Assembly (NCBI GenBank): GCA_025998755.1
Contig: AP024674.1
Coordinates: 2,806,162-2,870,161 of the forward strand
Direction: 5' to 3'
DNA: 64,000 bases
Source: Armatimonadota bacterium
Lineage (GTDB): Bacteria > Armatimonadota > UBA5829 > DSUL01
Both the position numbers and the translations under genes were made by a program. Of the stretch, positions 9,611-20,652 are shown one piece after another. The notes beneath the pieces were generated by a model. The model was not told the DNA's origin and made no database searches. It worked only from the letters and a program-made list of their open reading frames with translations. The first letter of the stretch is position 1; every line of letters starts with the position of its first letter.

Positions 9611-9639
9611 GGCCGGGCGGGCGGATGTCCCGCCCGGCC
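9611..9639 (-). terminator. Perfect GC hairpin between tandem paralogs
   Basis: An 11-base arm at 9611-9621 pairs perfectly with 9629-9639 around a 7-base loop. It lies downstream of the PEP-CTERM gene ending at 9701 and upstream of the second paralog. It lacks a clear U-tract on the minus strand, so it may be a processing or stability element and not a true terminator. Confidence 0.4.
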
Positions 9640-9700
9640 GACAAATCATTCCGGGGACGCGCCGCGCGCCGCATCCGCACGTCCCCGACAGACATTGCCG

Positions 9701-10567
9701 TTACTTCCGATTGCGGCGCAGCAGCCCGCCAAAGGCACCCAGCCCCAGGGCAAGCGCAGTCAGCGAAGCCGGCTCGGGAACCACCTCGAAGTCGTAGACG
9801 TAATCCACGCCGTCAACTCCGATCACCAGCAGATCCACGAAGCCGTTGATGCTGCTGGATGTGCGCCACCAGGCTCCGTAGCGACTGTCCTGGGCCTTGC
9901 CCGCGCCAATCTTGACGCTCAGGCTGGTGCCGGTCTGGTTGGCAAGCTGCAGGTTCACCAGCGGGTCCACATAGTCGCCCACGTAAGGAGTGGCCAGCTT
10001 TGCGCCCGGATAGCGACCCACCACCCAGGTCCAGTTACCGAAGTAATTCGAGCTGCTGGTGCCAACAAGCTCCCACCGGCCGTTCGCATCCATCAGATCC
10101 CATTCCTGCCAGACGTTCAGCTGAACGTTCTGGTTGCCGTTGGGACCCCAGGGCAGGAACCAGAAGCGGCGCTGCTGGGCGCTTGAGCCGCTGTCCGTGA
10201 TCAGCTCGATCATCGGCGGCTGCCCATCGGCGTAGTCGCGATTGGTCACGTAGGTGTAGTACTTGAATGAGGTGATGTTCGCGAGCGGGACACCACTGTG
10301 ATTGTTGGTGCCAAGATATACCTTCGAGATCGGATCGGTGTCGCTGTAGCCCGTGCGCATCTGGAACGAGCCGGATCCGGCCGGCGTGGTCCCCGGACCG
10401 TTGACGAACTGCGCGGTCGGTGGCGTGCTGGACGTCCCCTGCCGGGTGGCGAACACCCATCCCTGCAAGTCGCCGGGCCAGACCACAACGGCGCCGGCGG
10501 GAGCCAGAGCGCCGATCAGAAGAGCGGCGGCCGTCACGGCCACCACGGGAAGCGCGAATCGCTTCAT
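9701..10567 (-). CDS. PEP-CTERM sorting domain-containing secreted protein
   Basis: This 288-residue protein is read from ATG 10567, which has AAAGGAGG at good spacing; an adjacent ATG at 10570 is the alternative. A signal peptide ends near APAGAVVV. A roughly 230-residue beta-rich domain is shared with the protein at 8376-9539. The C-terminus, VPEPASLTALALGLG then a hydrophobic stretch and LLRRNRK, is a classic PEP-CTERM exosortase sorting signal. It is therefore expected to be exported, processed and surface-attached or released into extracellular matrix. No exosortase gene is in the window. The function of the main domain is unknown. Confidence 0.87.
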   Translation of the reverse strand: MKRFALPVVAVTAAALLIGALAPAGAVVVWPGDLQGWVFATRQGTSSTPPTAQFVNGPGTTPAGSGSFQMRTGYSDTDPISKVYLGTNNHSGVPLANITSFKYYTYVTNRDYADGQPPMIELITDSGSSAQQRRFWFLPWGPNGNQNVQLNVWQEWDLMDANGRWELVGTSSSNYFGNWTWVVGRYPGAKLATPYVGDYVDPLVNLQLANQTGTSLSVKIGAGKAQDSRYGAWWRTSSSINGFVDLLVIGVDGVDYVYDFEVVPEPASLTALALGLGAFGGLLRRNRK

Positions 10568-10972
10568 CATCTTTCCTCCTTTGCTGCACTGGATGCGTTT
10601 CCCCCAAGTGCGGGCACGGAAACGCCTGAACCGGCCTCCTCTCCACCGGTCCCGGCGGATACGAAGGCGCATACGTCCATAGTAACACGGCCACATCCCC
10701 GGCGGGAGCCTTCCAACAGCGACGGCCGCCAGCCAATGGTAGTGGGCCAATCATACTACAATTAAGCGTAAACCTTTTGCTTCCTCCTGTCAAGCAGGTT
10801 TTTCTACCAGGTCTTCCCTTAAAGGGGCTCGAGCCGGCCGCAGCTCCTCCGGCAGTCTTGGACCGAGTCAGCACCTTGGGATCCGCGTAACTCAAAAGAG
10901 GAGTCTGTCGCCGGGGGATATACTGTCCCAGACTTGTAAACACGGAGCCACCATCTCCTCCCGGAGGGAAAT
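10568..10972. other. 405-bp divergent intergenic region
   Basis: This stretch lies between the leftward PEP-CTERM gene and the rightward EamA gene. It holds a candidate minus-strand promoter at 10765-10793 and a TATACT at 10919-10924 on the + strand without a matching -35 box. A GGAGGG at 10963-10968 fits a ribosome-binding site for an EamA start at 10973. I see no further gene. Confidence 0.5.
10765..10793 (-). promoter_or_regulatory. Candidate sigma-70 promoter for the PEP-CTERM gene
   Basis: On the minus strand a perfect TTGACA (10793-10788) is followed after 17 bases by TACGCT (10770-10765). This reads toward the PEP-CTERM gene starting at 10567. The -10 box is weak. Confidence 0.35.
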
Positions 10973-11923
10973 CTGCAAGCAGATATCAGAGAACCGAGCG
11001 AACGAACTGCGGCCATCCTGAGCGCCCTCGGGGCGACTGTCTCCTACGGGGTGACGCCGGTGTTCCTTCGTCACTTCACCGCGTGGCTGGATCCGTGGAT
11101 GGTCAATGGCATCCGATACAGCATCGCCGCCCTGTTCTGGTTGCCGGTGGTCCTCTCCATGCGCGGTTGGTGGAGCGGAGACGGGGCAAGCCCCGGCATC
11201 TGGAGGGCGGCGATGGTTCCTGCCGTCATCAACGCGACAGGCCAGGTGCTCTGGGGGCTGTGTCCCTATTTCCTTACCGCCTCGGTCATCGGGTTCGCCT
11301 CGCGCCTGTCGTTCCTGTTCACGGTGCTCATCGGCTTCGCCCTGGTTCCGCGCGAGCGTCTGCTGGCTCGTCAGCCGGCCTTCATTGCCGGATCCCTGGT
11401 CTGCGTCGCGGGAATGCTTCTGATGTTCCGGGACCAGCTTGCCGCGCCAGGAGCATCGGTCGCCGGGGTGGTCATCATGACGCTGACAAACGTGATGTTC
11501 GGAGCCTATGCCGTCAGTGTGGGACGGCATCTGGGTGGATTTCCCACGCGCCTGAGCTTCGGTGTGGTCAGCCTGTATACCGCACCGCCCCTCCTCCTGT
11601 TGATGTTCCTGCTGGGAGACCTGCCTTCGGCCGCGCGTCTGGACGTGAACCTCTGGGGCCAGATCGCCGCCTCCGCGCTGATCGGCATCGCGCTTGCCCA
11701 CGTGTTCTACTTCCGGAGCATCCACGGACTGGGTCCGGTGGTCTCGACGGGGCTTTTGATGGCCATTCCTTTCGTCACCCAGGTGACGGCCTCCCAGTTC
11801 CTGAGAGAGCGGATGACGTCGCTTCAGTTGGCCGGCGGTTTGATTCTCGTGGCGGGAGGAGTATTGCTGATAATCGCGCGCGCTTGCGCAGACACAGCCG
11901 CGATGGAAGACCTGCCGGCCTGA
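10973..11923 (+). CDS. EamA/DMT-superfamily transporter (start uncertain)
   Basis: This roughly 316-residue polytopic membrane protein has about ten hydrophobic segments in two homologous halves, typical of the drug/metabolite transporter superfamily. The first ordinary start codon is GTG at 11051. Coding potential clearly continues upstream in frame (ILSALGATVSYGVTPVFLRH), supplying the conserved first membrane helix. No ATG, GTG or TTG exists between the in-frame stop at 10937 and 11051. A CTG at 10973 sits 4-5 bases after GGAGGG and is the best non-canonical start. It probably exports a small metabolite or amino acid; the substrate is unknown. Confidence 0.85.
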   Translation: MQADIREPSERTAAILSALGATVSYGVTPVFLRHFTAWLDPWMVNGIRYSIAALFWLPVVLSMRGWWSGDGASPGIWRAAMVPAVINATGQVLWGLCPYFLTASVIGFASRLSFLFTVLIGFALVPRERLLARQPAFIAGSLVCVAGMLLMFRDQLAAPGASVAGVVIMTLTNVMFGAYAVSVGRHLGGFPTRLSFGVVSLYTAPPLLLLMFLLGDLPSAARLDVNLWGQIAASALIGIALAHVFYFRSIHGLGPVVSTGLLMAIPFVTQVTASQFLRERMTSLQLAGGLILVAGGVLLIIARACADTAAMEDLPA

Positions 11924-12029
11924 CTCGCCCACCGCATCATCCGGGCCGGGTTGCTCCCCTCCGCAAAAAGCACGGATAATCCCTGAGTCTTTCGCTATTC
12001 AAGGTTTCAAAGGGAGAGTATTAAGGCGG

Positions 12030-13307
12030 ATGAGTTCAGCAACAGGGGTCATCGTTTTGCTCCTTGTGTGGTCCCTCGCCGCGGTGCCTGTGCTGGGGGG
12101 TACCTTTTCGGTGAAGGATTTCGGGGCGGCAGCCGACGGTGTCACGGACGACACCGCGGCTTTCCAGAAGGCCCTTCAGCGCGCCGCGGAGCAGAAGGGG
12201 AGCTCGGTTTTCGCCCCGGCAGGGAGGTACCTCATAGCAGGTTCGCTTCAGATCCCTGCCGGAATTACCCTGTATGGCGAGTATCGCGGACCGGGCAGGC
12301 AGCGTGGAACGGTGCTGCTCTCTACGTATGGCAAGGGCAGAAGCGATGGCCCGGGCTGCATCATGGCCACCGAGAAAGGATGCGCGGTGCGTGGCATCTG
12401 CATCGAATACCCGGACCAGACGGCCGACGCCTCCGAGCCGGTTCCTTTTCCCTATGCCATCCACCTCGGCCCGGACGGGCGCCTCGAGGACATTTTCCTG
12501 TACAACGCATATCAGGGCATCAACCTGGATGGTGCGCACGCCAGCGTGGTGCGCAACATATGGGGCGAGCCCCTGAGGGTCGGCATTCACGCGGACCACA
12601 TTTACGACATCTGCCGCATCGAAAACGTGCATTTCTGGCCGTATTTCTCGCTGCACAAGCCCCTGCGCGACTGGGTGCTTTCGCACGGCGTGGCCTTCGA
12701 GTTCGGCCGATCGGACTGGCAGTACTGCCTGAACACGTTCTGCTACGGATACCGCGTGGGATATCGGTTCTTCACCTCACAGGACGTGAAGGACAAGGCC
12801 TATCCGGGCGGAGTCACCAACGGCAACTTCCTGGGCATCGGCGCGGACTGCGTGGGGGTGGCGCTGGATGTTCAGAACAGCTTCAACATCGGTATCAGCA
12901 TCACGAACGGCGAGTTTGCCCCATTCGCAGGGACGCATTGTGTGGGGGTTATGCTTCACGAGACCAATACCGGGAACGTCACCCTGACCAACTGCAACTT
13001 CTGGGCGGTGGCGGAGGCGCTGGCTGTCGTGAACGGCGGATCGCTGAACATGACCGGCTGCAACATCAACGACTGGAACGTGTCGAAGAAGGGAGATCTG
13101 CCTGCGTTCACGGTCACGAAAGGTCGGCTGAACGTCAACGGATGCACGTTCAACAGTGGCGGTCTTGCCGCCGTGTTGCAGGGTGACCAGAGCCGCGTCA
13201 GCTTCACGAACAACATGGGTACCGTGCCGCTCAAGGTCATCAACCGCATCGGTTCCCGGGCGCACTTCAGCGGCAACAATCCTCCCATCGACGTAATGGA
13301 GGAGTAA
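12030..13307 (+). CDS. Secreted pectate-lyase-superfamily (right-handed beta-helix) protein
   Basis: This 425-residue protein has an N-terminal signal peptide. TFSVKDFGAAADGVTDDTAAFQKAL follows in two parts, the diagnostic start of the Pectate_lyase_3 / GH28-like beta-helix fold. Repeated short strands rich in Asn and Gly (NVTLTNCNFW, LNMTGCNIND, LNVNGCTFNS) are the coils of the helix. Members include polygalacturonases, lyases and phage-like tailspike depolymerases. No catalytic set is certain here, so substrate and mechanism are open. A GGGAGAG lies upstream of the ATG. It follows the EamA gene by about 100 bases on the same strand. Confidence 0.87.
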   Translation: MSSATGVIVLLLVWSLAAVPVLGGTFSVKDFGAAADGVTDDTAAFQKALQRAAEQKGSSVFAPAGRYLIAGSLQIPAGITLYGEYRGPGRQRGTVLLSTYGKGRSDGPGCIMATEKGCAVRGICIEYPDQTADASEPVPFPYAIHLGPDGRLEDIFLYNAYQGINLDGAHASVVRNIWGEPLRVGIHADHIYDICRIENVHFWPYFSLHKPLRDWVLSHGVAFEFGRSDWQYCLNTFCYGYRVGYRFFTSQDVKDKAYPGGVTNGNFLGIGADCVGVALDVQNSFNIGISITNGEFAPFAGTHCVGVMLHETNTGNVTLTNCNFWAVAEALAVVNGGSLNMTGCNINDWNVSKKGDLPAFTVTKGRLNVNGCTFNSGGLAAVLQGDQSRVSFTNNMGTVPLKVINRIGSRAHFSGNNPPIDVMEE

Positions 13308-13552
13308 GACTGCAAGCCGGGGGCATCCACAGGCCGCGCTTGGGGTGCGGCCGCGGCCCACCCTTGCGAGTTGTGCTGGCGGAAAGATGTTCTTGTCGCG
13401 GTGCTCAGGGTTGGGGAAGCCCGATAGCGCAGCATCCTTGACATTCACCCCCAAACCTTCAACTGTGCCCGTCCGGGCGCTTCCTCCCACGATGGTCGAG
13501 TAGGGCGGCGAAAGCTGCGCGTATGGACCCCCCTTTGCGGAAATGTGGTTTC

Positions 13553-13579
13553 GACCCGCCCGCCGAAGGCGGGAGGGTC
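13553..13579. terminator. Hairpin with GAA triloop
   Basis: Arms 13553-13564 and 13568-13579 pair with a single internal G/A mismatch around a GAA loop. There is no T-run on either side. It may help block read-through between the convergent genes. Confidence 0.35.
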
Positions 13580-13589
13580 AAGCAACGTC

Positions 13590-13627
13590 TCGGAAAAACA
13601 CAGGGGCCGGCCATTCCGGCCGGCCCC
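13590..13627 (-). terminator. Rho-independent terminator of ppdK
   Basis: A perfect 10-base stem (13603-13612 with 13618-13627, 5-base loop) is followed on the minus strand by TGTGTTTTTCCG. It lies about 60 bases past the ppdK stop and has the layout of an intrinsic terminator. Confidence 0.75.
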
Positions 13628-13685
13628 GTGAGCCGAGAGGTGTCTCGTCCCAGGTCGAATGCCGCCGCAGCGGCAAACGGCAGGG

Positions 13686-16367
<2,682 letters not shown>

Positions 16368-16463
16368 GATGCCTGTTGTTTTTCCTCCGTATTGGCCGTC
16401 TGCCGGCGGGGCAGACAAAACGACGCCGGGACTGTTGTTTCCCCGGCTGCGGAATACCCGCAA

Positions 16464-17243
16464 CTACGACCGCTTCACCACCAGCGTCACCGGCTCCGCT
16501 GCCGGGCGCTCGTCTCCCATCACGGTCAGCCACGCCGATACCCGGTACTCGCCCGGCGGCGCCGGCTTTCCGCTGTTATCTTTCAGGTCCCACTCCACAC
16601 TGTAGACCTTGCTCTCTCCGGGCCGGATGCTGCCCTGCACGATGGCGGTGGTAAACAGCTTTCCGTGCGACCAGTGCCACACGCGTCCCGCAGGACCGTC
16701 CACCTGGAACTCATACTGCTGCCCGGTGGGCGTCTGATACGAGTAGACCGTGTCAGACGCGTTCCGGACGGTCAGCGTCATCCGTACGCTTTCACCCGGT
16801 GACGCCCGTTCCGGCGTCACTTTCAGGGTCGTAATCAGCCTCTTCACCGCCGGGCGCTCCGGGTCACTGCCCTGTCCCGCTCGCTCGAACCGGCCCAGAT
16901 ACCACTGCTCGGATCCCCACTGCCTCCACAGGAACGCCCGGATACGCTCGCCCGGCTTCAACTGCCAGGCGGCTTCTCCGGCCTCTGTCCACGGCCGCGC
17001 TGCTCCCGGGGACGACTGACCCGGAAACGATAGTGCCACCACCCGCGCCCCGCGCTGCCCGGCGGATCCGGCCGGACGCACATCCCGTAGCGTCACCTGC
17101 ACGACCGGGTGCGACAGCCGCCGGACGGACTCGACCACCGCCTCCACCATCCGGTATCCATCCGCCTTCGCGGGAGCCTGCCCGTACAGGACGCAGGCTG
17201 ACAGCATCGCGATGGCAAACTGGGCTGTCCGAGAAGCGCGCAT
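16464..17243 (-). CDS. Secreted BsuPI-domain (proteinase-inhibitor-like) protein
   Basis: The protein is about 259 residues from ATG 17243; an in-frame ATG at 17249 is equally possible, with GAGG just upstream. An N-terminal signal peptide ends near LYGQAPAKA. The C-terminal roughly 110 residues (VRMTLTVRNASDTVYSYQ, YEFQVDGPAGRVWHWSHG, PPGEYRVSAWL) match the BsuPI Ig-like fold named after a Bacillus intracellular proteinase inhibitor. In environmental bacteria this domain is often a generic secreted beta-sandwich, so protease inhibition is only a possibility. It lies upstream of ppdK on the same strand, about 97 bases away. Confidence 0.75.
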   Translation of the reverse strand: MRASRTAQFAIAMLSACVLYGQAPAKADGYRMVEAVVESVRRLSHPVVQVTLRDVRPAGSAGQRGARVVALSFPGQSSPGAARPWTEAGEAAWQLKPGERIRAFLWRQWGSEQWYLGRFERAGQGSDPERPAVKRLITTLKVTPERASPGESVRMTLTVRNASDTVYSYQTPTGQQYEFQVDGPAGRVWHWSHGKLFTTAIVQGSIRPGESKVYSVEWDLKDNSGKPAPPGEYRVSAWLTVMGDERPAAEPVTLVVKRS

Positions 17244-17474
17244 CGGCATCGGTCCTCGCTGATGATTAGCCCGGGCCGTTCCATGCGGCGTGGCATCCGG
17301 CGGTCCCGCCGCAGGCCGCACCGCCTGTGACGGGCCAATGGATTATCCCGGTTTGGCAGGAAACCCGCAACCTTTCCCGCCTTTCCCCCAATATGCCGGA
17401 GGACGTTGAGGCAGGGCAGAGGGCAGACAGGGGATTGCTCCGCTGCAGGCGCATAGCAGCGACGCCGGGCGGCG

Positions 17475-17483
17475 TGATATAAT
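17475..17483 (+). promoter_or_regulatory. Extended -10 promoter
   Basis: TGATATAAT at 17475-17483 is a perfect extended -10 element (TGn plus TATAAT). It lies about 60 bases before the start of the small Cys-rich gene at 17544. No clear -35 box is present, as is usual for extended -10 promoters. Confidence 0.6.
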
Positions 17484-17543
17484 GGTTGTGGGACGGCCCC
17501 TCCGCACAACTCCCCCGGGCCGGACTGGACACGGAGGCCAGGC

Positions 17544-17873
17544 ATGCGAACCTGCATCCGCTGCAATTGCGGCAAACGTATCGTTGCAAAGGATGTCATG
17601 CAAAAGGGCTATTACCTGAGGGTTGATGGACCCAGTTTCGTCTGGTTGAAGTTCCGCTGCTCGCACTGCAAGAGGCTGGGCGAGCAGTTTGTGAAGCAGG
17701 AGGAGTGGGACGAAAGGCTTCTTCAGGACGCCCCTAGTGAGGTCTCGGAGAAGGAAAAGGAGCGCTTCGAGGCGATGGGGCCAATCGGTATCCACGAGGT
17801 CATCGAAGCCCATTTCCGGCTGGACAGCCTGGGCTCTCTGGCCGAGCTCTACAAAGCCCCCTCCGAGAGCTGA
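17544..17873 (+). CDS. Small Cys-rich (zinc-ribbon-like) protein of unknown function
   Basis: This 109-residue cytoplasmic-looking protein has an ATG preceded by GGAGG. The N-terminus has CIRCNCGKRIVAKDV and, about 30 residues later, FRCSHCKRLGEQF. Together they give two Cys pairs that could form a zinc ribbon. The C-terminal half is acidic and helical (VSEKEKERFEAMGPIGIHEV). I do not recognise the family. It precedes the rhomboid gene by 124 bases on the same strand and has its own extended -10 promoter, so it may be monocistronic. A nucleic-acid-binding or regulatory role is possible but unproven. Confidence 0.75.
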   Translation: MRTCIRCNCGKRIVAKDVMQKGYYLRVDGPSFVWLKFRCSHCKRLGEQFVKQEEWDERLLQDAPSEVSEKEKERFEAMGPIGIHEVIEAHFRLDSLGSLAELYKAPSES

Positions 17874-17997
17874 CTCCGCTGGAACTCCCCTCCAGCGTCA
17901 TCCTGCTGCTGATCCGCCGCCGGGCGCCTGCAATCCTGAGGGAGGCGCGGGGGCCATCCGTTACCGTTCCGCTTGTTAGAAAGCCGGGCTCCGGCCG

Positions 17998-18705
17998 TTG
18001 ATCCCCCTCCACGACGACAATCCCACCCGCAGCTTTCCGCTTGTCACGTGGCTCATTCTGGCGGTCAATGTGGCGGTCTACATCCTTCAGCTTCTCAGCC
18101 CGAGAGGCCCGCATCCGGGGTTGGTGGAGTACGCAATGGTCCCTCTGGAGGTGGTCACCGGCCGTCAGGTGCCGCCCTACGCGCCGGTTCATCCGGCCTG
18201 GCTGACCATCTTCACCAGCATGTTTATGCACGGAGGGCTGCTGCACATCGGCAGCAATATGCTCTACCTTGCCATATTCGGGAACAATGTTGAGGACCGG
18301 CTGGGGCATTTCCGGTTCTTCATCTTCTACATGGCGTGTGGCTTTCTGGCGGCGGTTGCGCACATCTTGAGCGCACCGTTCTCTCCCGTTCCCACTCTGG
18401 GGGCCAGCGGCGCGGTGGCCGGAGTGCTCGGAGCCTATTTCCTGCTGTATCCGCACGCCCGTGTGACCTGTCTGGTCTTCCTGTTCTTTTTTGTCACCAC
18501 CATCCAGCTTCCCGCTGTCATTGTGCTGGGGTTCTGGATCATCGGGCAGATCCTTAGCGCAAGCTCCGGCGCCGGGATGCAGGTGGGAGGCGGCATCGCT
18601 TACTGGGCGCATATCGGGGGATTCTTCGCGGGAATGCTGCTGATATCAGCAATGGCGCCCTCCAGGGCGCAGGCGCGGCGCAGGTATGACCGCAGATACT
18701 GGTGA
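17998..18705 (+). CDS. Rhomboid family intramembrane serine protease
   Basis: This 235-residue membrane protein is read from TTG at 17998, which encodes the family-typical N-terminus IPLHDDNPTRSFP. It has about six transmembrane helices. The catalytic dyad is visible: Ser137 in GASGAVAG and His205 in YWAHIGGFFAG. The oxyanion-region HGGLLHIGSNMLYL is also present. It cleaves single-span membrane proteins within the bilayer. Its stop overlaps the start of the DUF5693 gene (GTGA), so the two are translationally coupled. That gene is followed directly by csaB. The substrate is unknown. Confidence 0.93.
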   Translation: MIPLHDDNPTRSFPLVTWLILAVNVAVYILQLLSPRGPHPGLVEYAMVPLEVVTGRQVPPYAPVHPAWLTIFTSMFMHGGLLHIGSNMLYLAIFGNNVEDRLGHFRFFIFYMACGFLAAVAHILSAPFSPVPTLGASGAVAGVLGAYFLLYPHARVTCLVFLFFFVTTIQLPAVIVLGFWIIGQILSASSGAGMQVGGGIAYWAHIGGFFAGMLLISAMAPSRAQARRRYDRRYW

Positions 18706-20651
18706 ACTTATCCGGCGTGGAAGACAACCGCTTGAGGAACGCAAGGACTCTTTTGCTGGCGGTGGCGCTGATCTCCCTGGCCGCCGCTCTTCCCACGCTT
18801 CATCGCAGGCACACCATCGAAACCGCCAACAACCGTGTCTCCATCGCCGTGGACTGGGACGAGGTGCGGACGCTGGCCGCCGCCGTGCCCGGGCAGGACA
18901 CGGACAGTGTGCTGCGGTCGTTGAAGCAGGCGGGCGTGACAGCTGTGGCCGTCACGGAGCCCGTGCTGGAAGACTTTCTTCGAACCGGCAGGGCCTCGAT
19001 CCGGAGGATCTTCGCCGGTGGACAGCAGGGCTACAAGCTGTCCTCCCCTGAGCGGGACGTTGAGCAGGCCATTGCTCGCACCCTCCAGACGAACGGTCTC
19101 AGCGATGCTTCGCCTGGCATCCCGGGCGATCCCCGTCTTTCAACCCGAACCGACCCCGTCCTTCTGGCGCGCCTGCCTCTGGGCTTCGAGATCCTTCGCG
19201 GTGACATCCAGCGCCTGCAGTCCCGGCACGGACTGGAGGTCATCGCCCGGGCCTACAACTTCCCTTCCTATGCCCGGGAGGGGATGGAGGCGGTGGCGGC
19301 GGAAGCCCGTGAGCTGGGGATGAAGACGCTCATATTTGCGGCGGACGAGGTGCTGGGGTGGCGCGGAGCCGTGGAGGAGTGCGCGGAGACTCTGGAGAAG
19401 GCCGGACTGACGTTCGGGAGCATCGAGTTCGGTAAACAGAAAGGCTCGGAAAGGCTGGAGACGGCCCTGGACGGGCAGTTCCTCCGCGTCCACAGCATCT
19501 CGGCCACGGAGATGGCGCAGTATCAGCCTGCTGCCGCTGTGGAACGGTTCGTCCGTGCGGCGCGCGAGAGGGGCATCCGCCTGCTGTATGTCCGCCTGCC
19601 TGAGCTGAACGGTCCGGATGCGGTGGAGACGAACGCGGCTTACATCTCCGCCATTGTCGCCGGTCTGAAACGCTCCGGACTGGCCACAGGCTCTCCACAC
19701 CCACTGCCTGACGCAGGGCCAGCAGCCTGGGAGCGGGTGCTCATTGCGATGGGAGTGGCCGCCGCAGCTGCGCTGGCACTCTCTGAGCTGATCCGGTTGA
19801 CCTCTTCTGCGGCGTGGGGTTGGTTCCTGGTCACGCTGATTGTGCTGGTGCCAGTATCCCTGGCCGGGGACCTGGGCCGGAAGGTGGTGGCTCTGGCCGC
19901 AGCGCTTGCCTTCCCCGTCTGGGCCGCCGCGCGCGCCGCCAGGCTGGCTTCCGCAGGCGCTCCGGCAAAGACCCCGGACGCCCTGCGCGTGCCGGCGCAT
20001 TATCTGAATGCCATCACTATCGCCGTGATGGGCGGGCTGCTCATAGCCGCGCTGCTGACAGGGCGGCTATTCATGGTGCACACGGAGGGCTTCGCGGGCG
20101 TCAAGGTGGCTCATCTGCTTCCTGTGCTGGCGGTGGCCCTATGGGCGGCGGCGGGGCTTCTGGGCGCGGCGCTTCCCTGGCGGGACAGTTTGCAGACCGC
20201 GCGCGAAGCCTTCCGGCGCGTGTGGGTCTCCCCCGTGCTGTTCAGCTCGGCCATAGTGGGTCTTATCGGCCTGGTGGCGCTGCTTGTGGTGGTGGTCCGG
20301 TCAGGCAACGAGGCGGCTGTTGGGGTCTCTTCCCTGGAGTTGCGCTTCCGTGCCCTGCTGGATCAGATCCTTTATGTCCGTCCGCGGACCAAGGAGATCC
20401 TGCTGGGATATCCTGGCCTGTGGGCCGGGCTGTGGCTTTTCCGCAAGGGTGAAACCGGCTGGGCCCGGCTGTTCACCACCGCCGGGGTCATCGGGCTGGT
20501 CTCCGCCGTCAACACGTTCTGCCACATCCATACGCCACTGGCGGTCTCGCTGGTCCGCACGGTGAACGGAGTATGGGTGGGGGCGCTCGGCGGAATGGTC
20601 CTGGTGGCGGCGCTGCGGGTGTTGGGGCTCGGGCGGGGCGCGCAATCCTGA
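18702..20651 (+). CDS. DUF5693 family integral membrane protein
   Basis: This 649-residue protein starts at the GTG overlapping the rhomboid stop. An N-terminal membrane anchor is followed by an extracytoplasmic domain of about 320 residues (NRVSIAVDWDEVRTLAA, VTAVAVTEPVLEDFLRTG). About eight hydrophobic segments then run to the C-terminus. This matches the DUF5693 family, which is commonly found beside csaB in bacteria with pyruvylated cell-wall polymers. Family function is not established. Its position between rhomboid and csaB, with a one-base gap to csaB, suggests work on the same surface polymer, for instance in transport or assembly. Confidence 0.82.
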   Translation: MNLSGVEDNRLRNARTLLLAVALISLAAALPTLHRRHTIETANNRVSIAVDWDEVRTLAAAVPGQDTDSVLRSLKQAGVTAVAVTEPVLEDFLRTGRASIRRIFAGGQQGYKLSSPERDVEQAIARTLQTNGLSDASPGIPGDPRLSTRTDPVLLARLPLGFEILRGDIQRLQSRHGLEVIARAYNFPSYAREGMEAVAAEARELGMKTLIFAADEVLGWRGAVEECAETLEKAGLTFGSIEFGKQKGSERLETALDGQFLRVHSISATEMAQYQPAAAVERFVRAARERGIRLLYVRLPELNGPDAVETNAAYISAIVAGLKRSGLATGSPHPLPDAGPAAWERVLIAMGVAAAAALALSELIRLTSSAAWGWFLVTLIVLVPVSLAGDLGRKVVALAAALAFPVWAAARAARLASAGAPAKTPDALRVPAHYLNAITIAVMGGLLIAALLTGRLFMVHTEGFAGVKVAHLLPVLAVALWAAAGLLGAALPWRDSLQTAREAFRRVWVSPVLFSSAIVGLIGLVALLVVVVRSGNEAAVGVSSLELRFRALLDQILYVRPRTKEILLGYPGLWAGLWLFRKGETGWARLFTTAGVIGLVSAVNTFCHIHTPLAVSLVRTVNGVWVGALGGMVLVAALRVLGLGRGAQS

Positions 20652-20652
20652 C

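Larger units (their letters stand above)
13308..13685. other. 378-bp convergent intergenic region with two hairpins
   Basis: The region between the beta-helix gene (+) and ppdK (-) carries no convincing ORF; the short frames here lack start context and family motifs. It contains two strong hairpins, at 13553-13579 and 13603-13627. Confidence 0.6.

Noticed and set aside
13308-13685. Small proline/arginine-rich ORFs between the beta-helix gene and ppdK
   Set aside because: They overlap each other on both strands, contain the terminator hairpins, and have no ribosome site or family motif.
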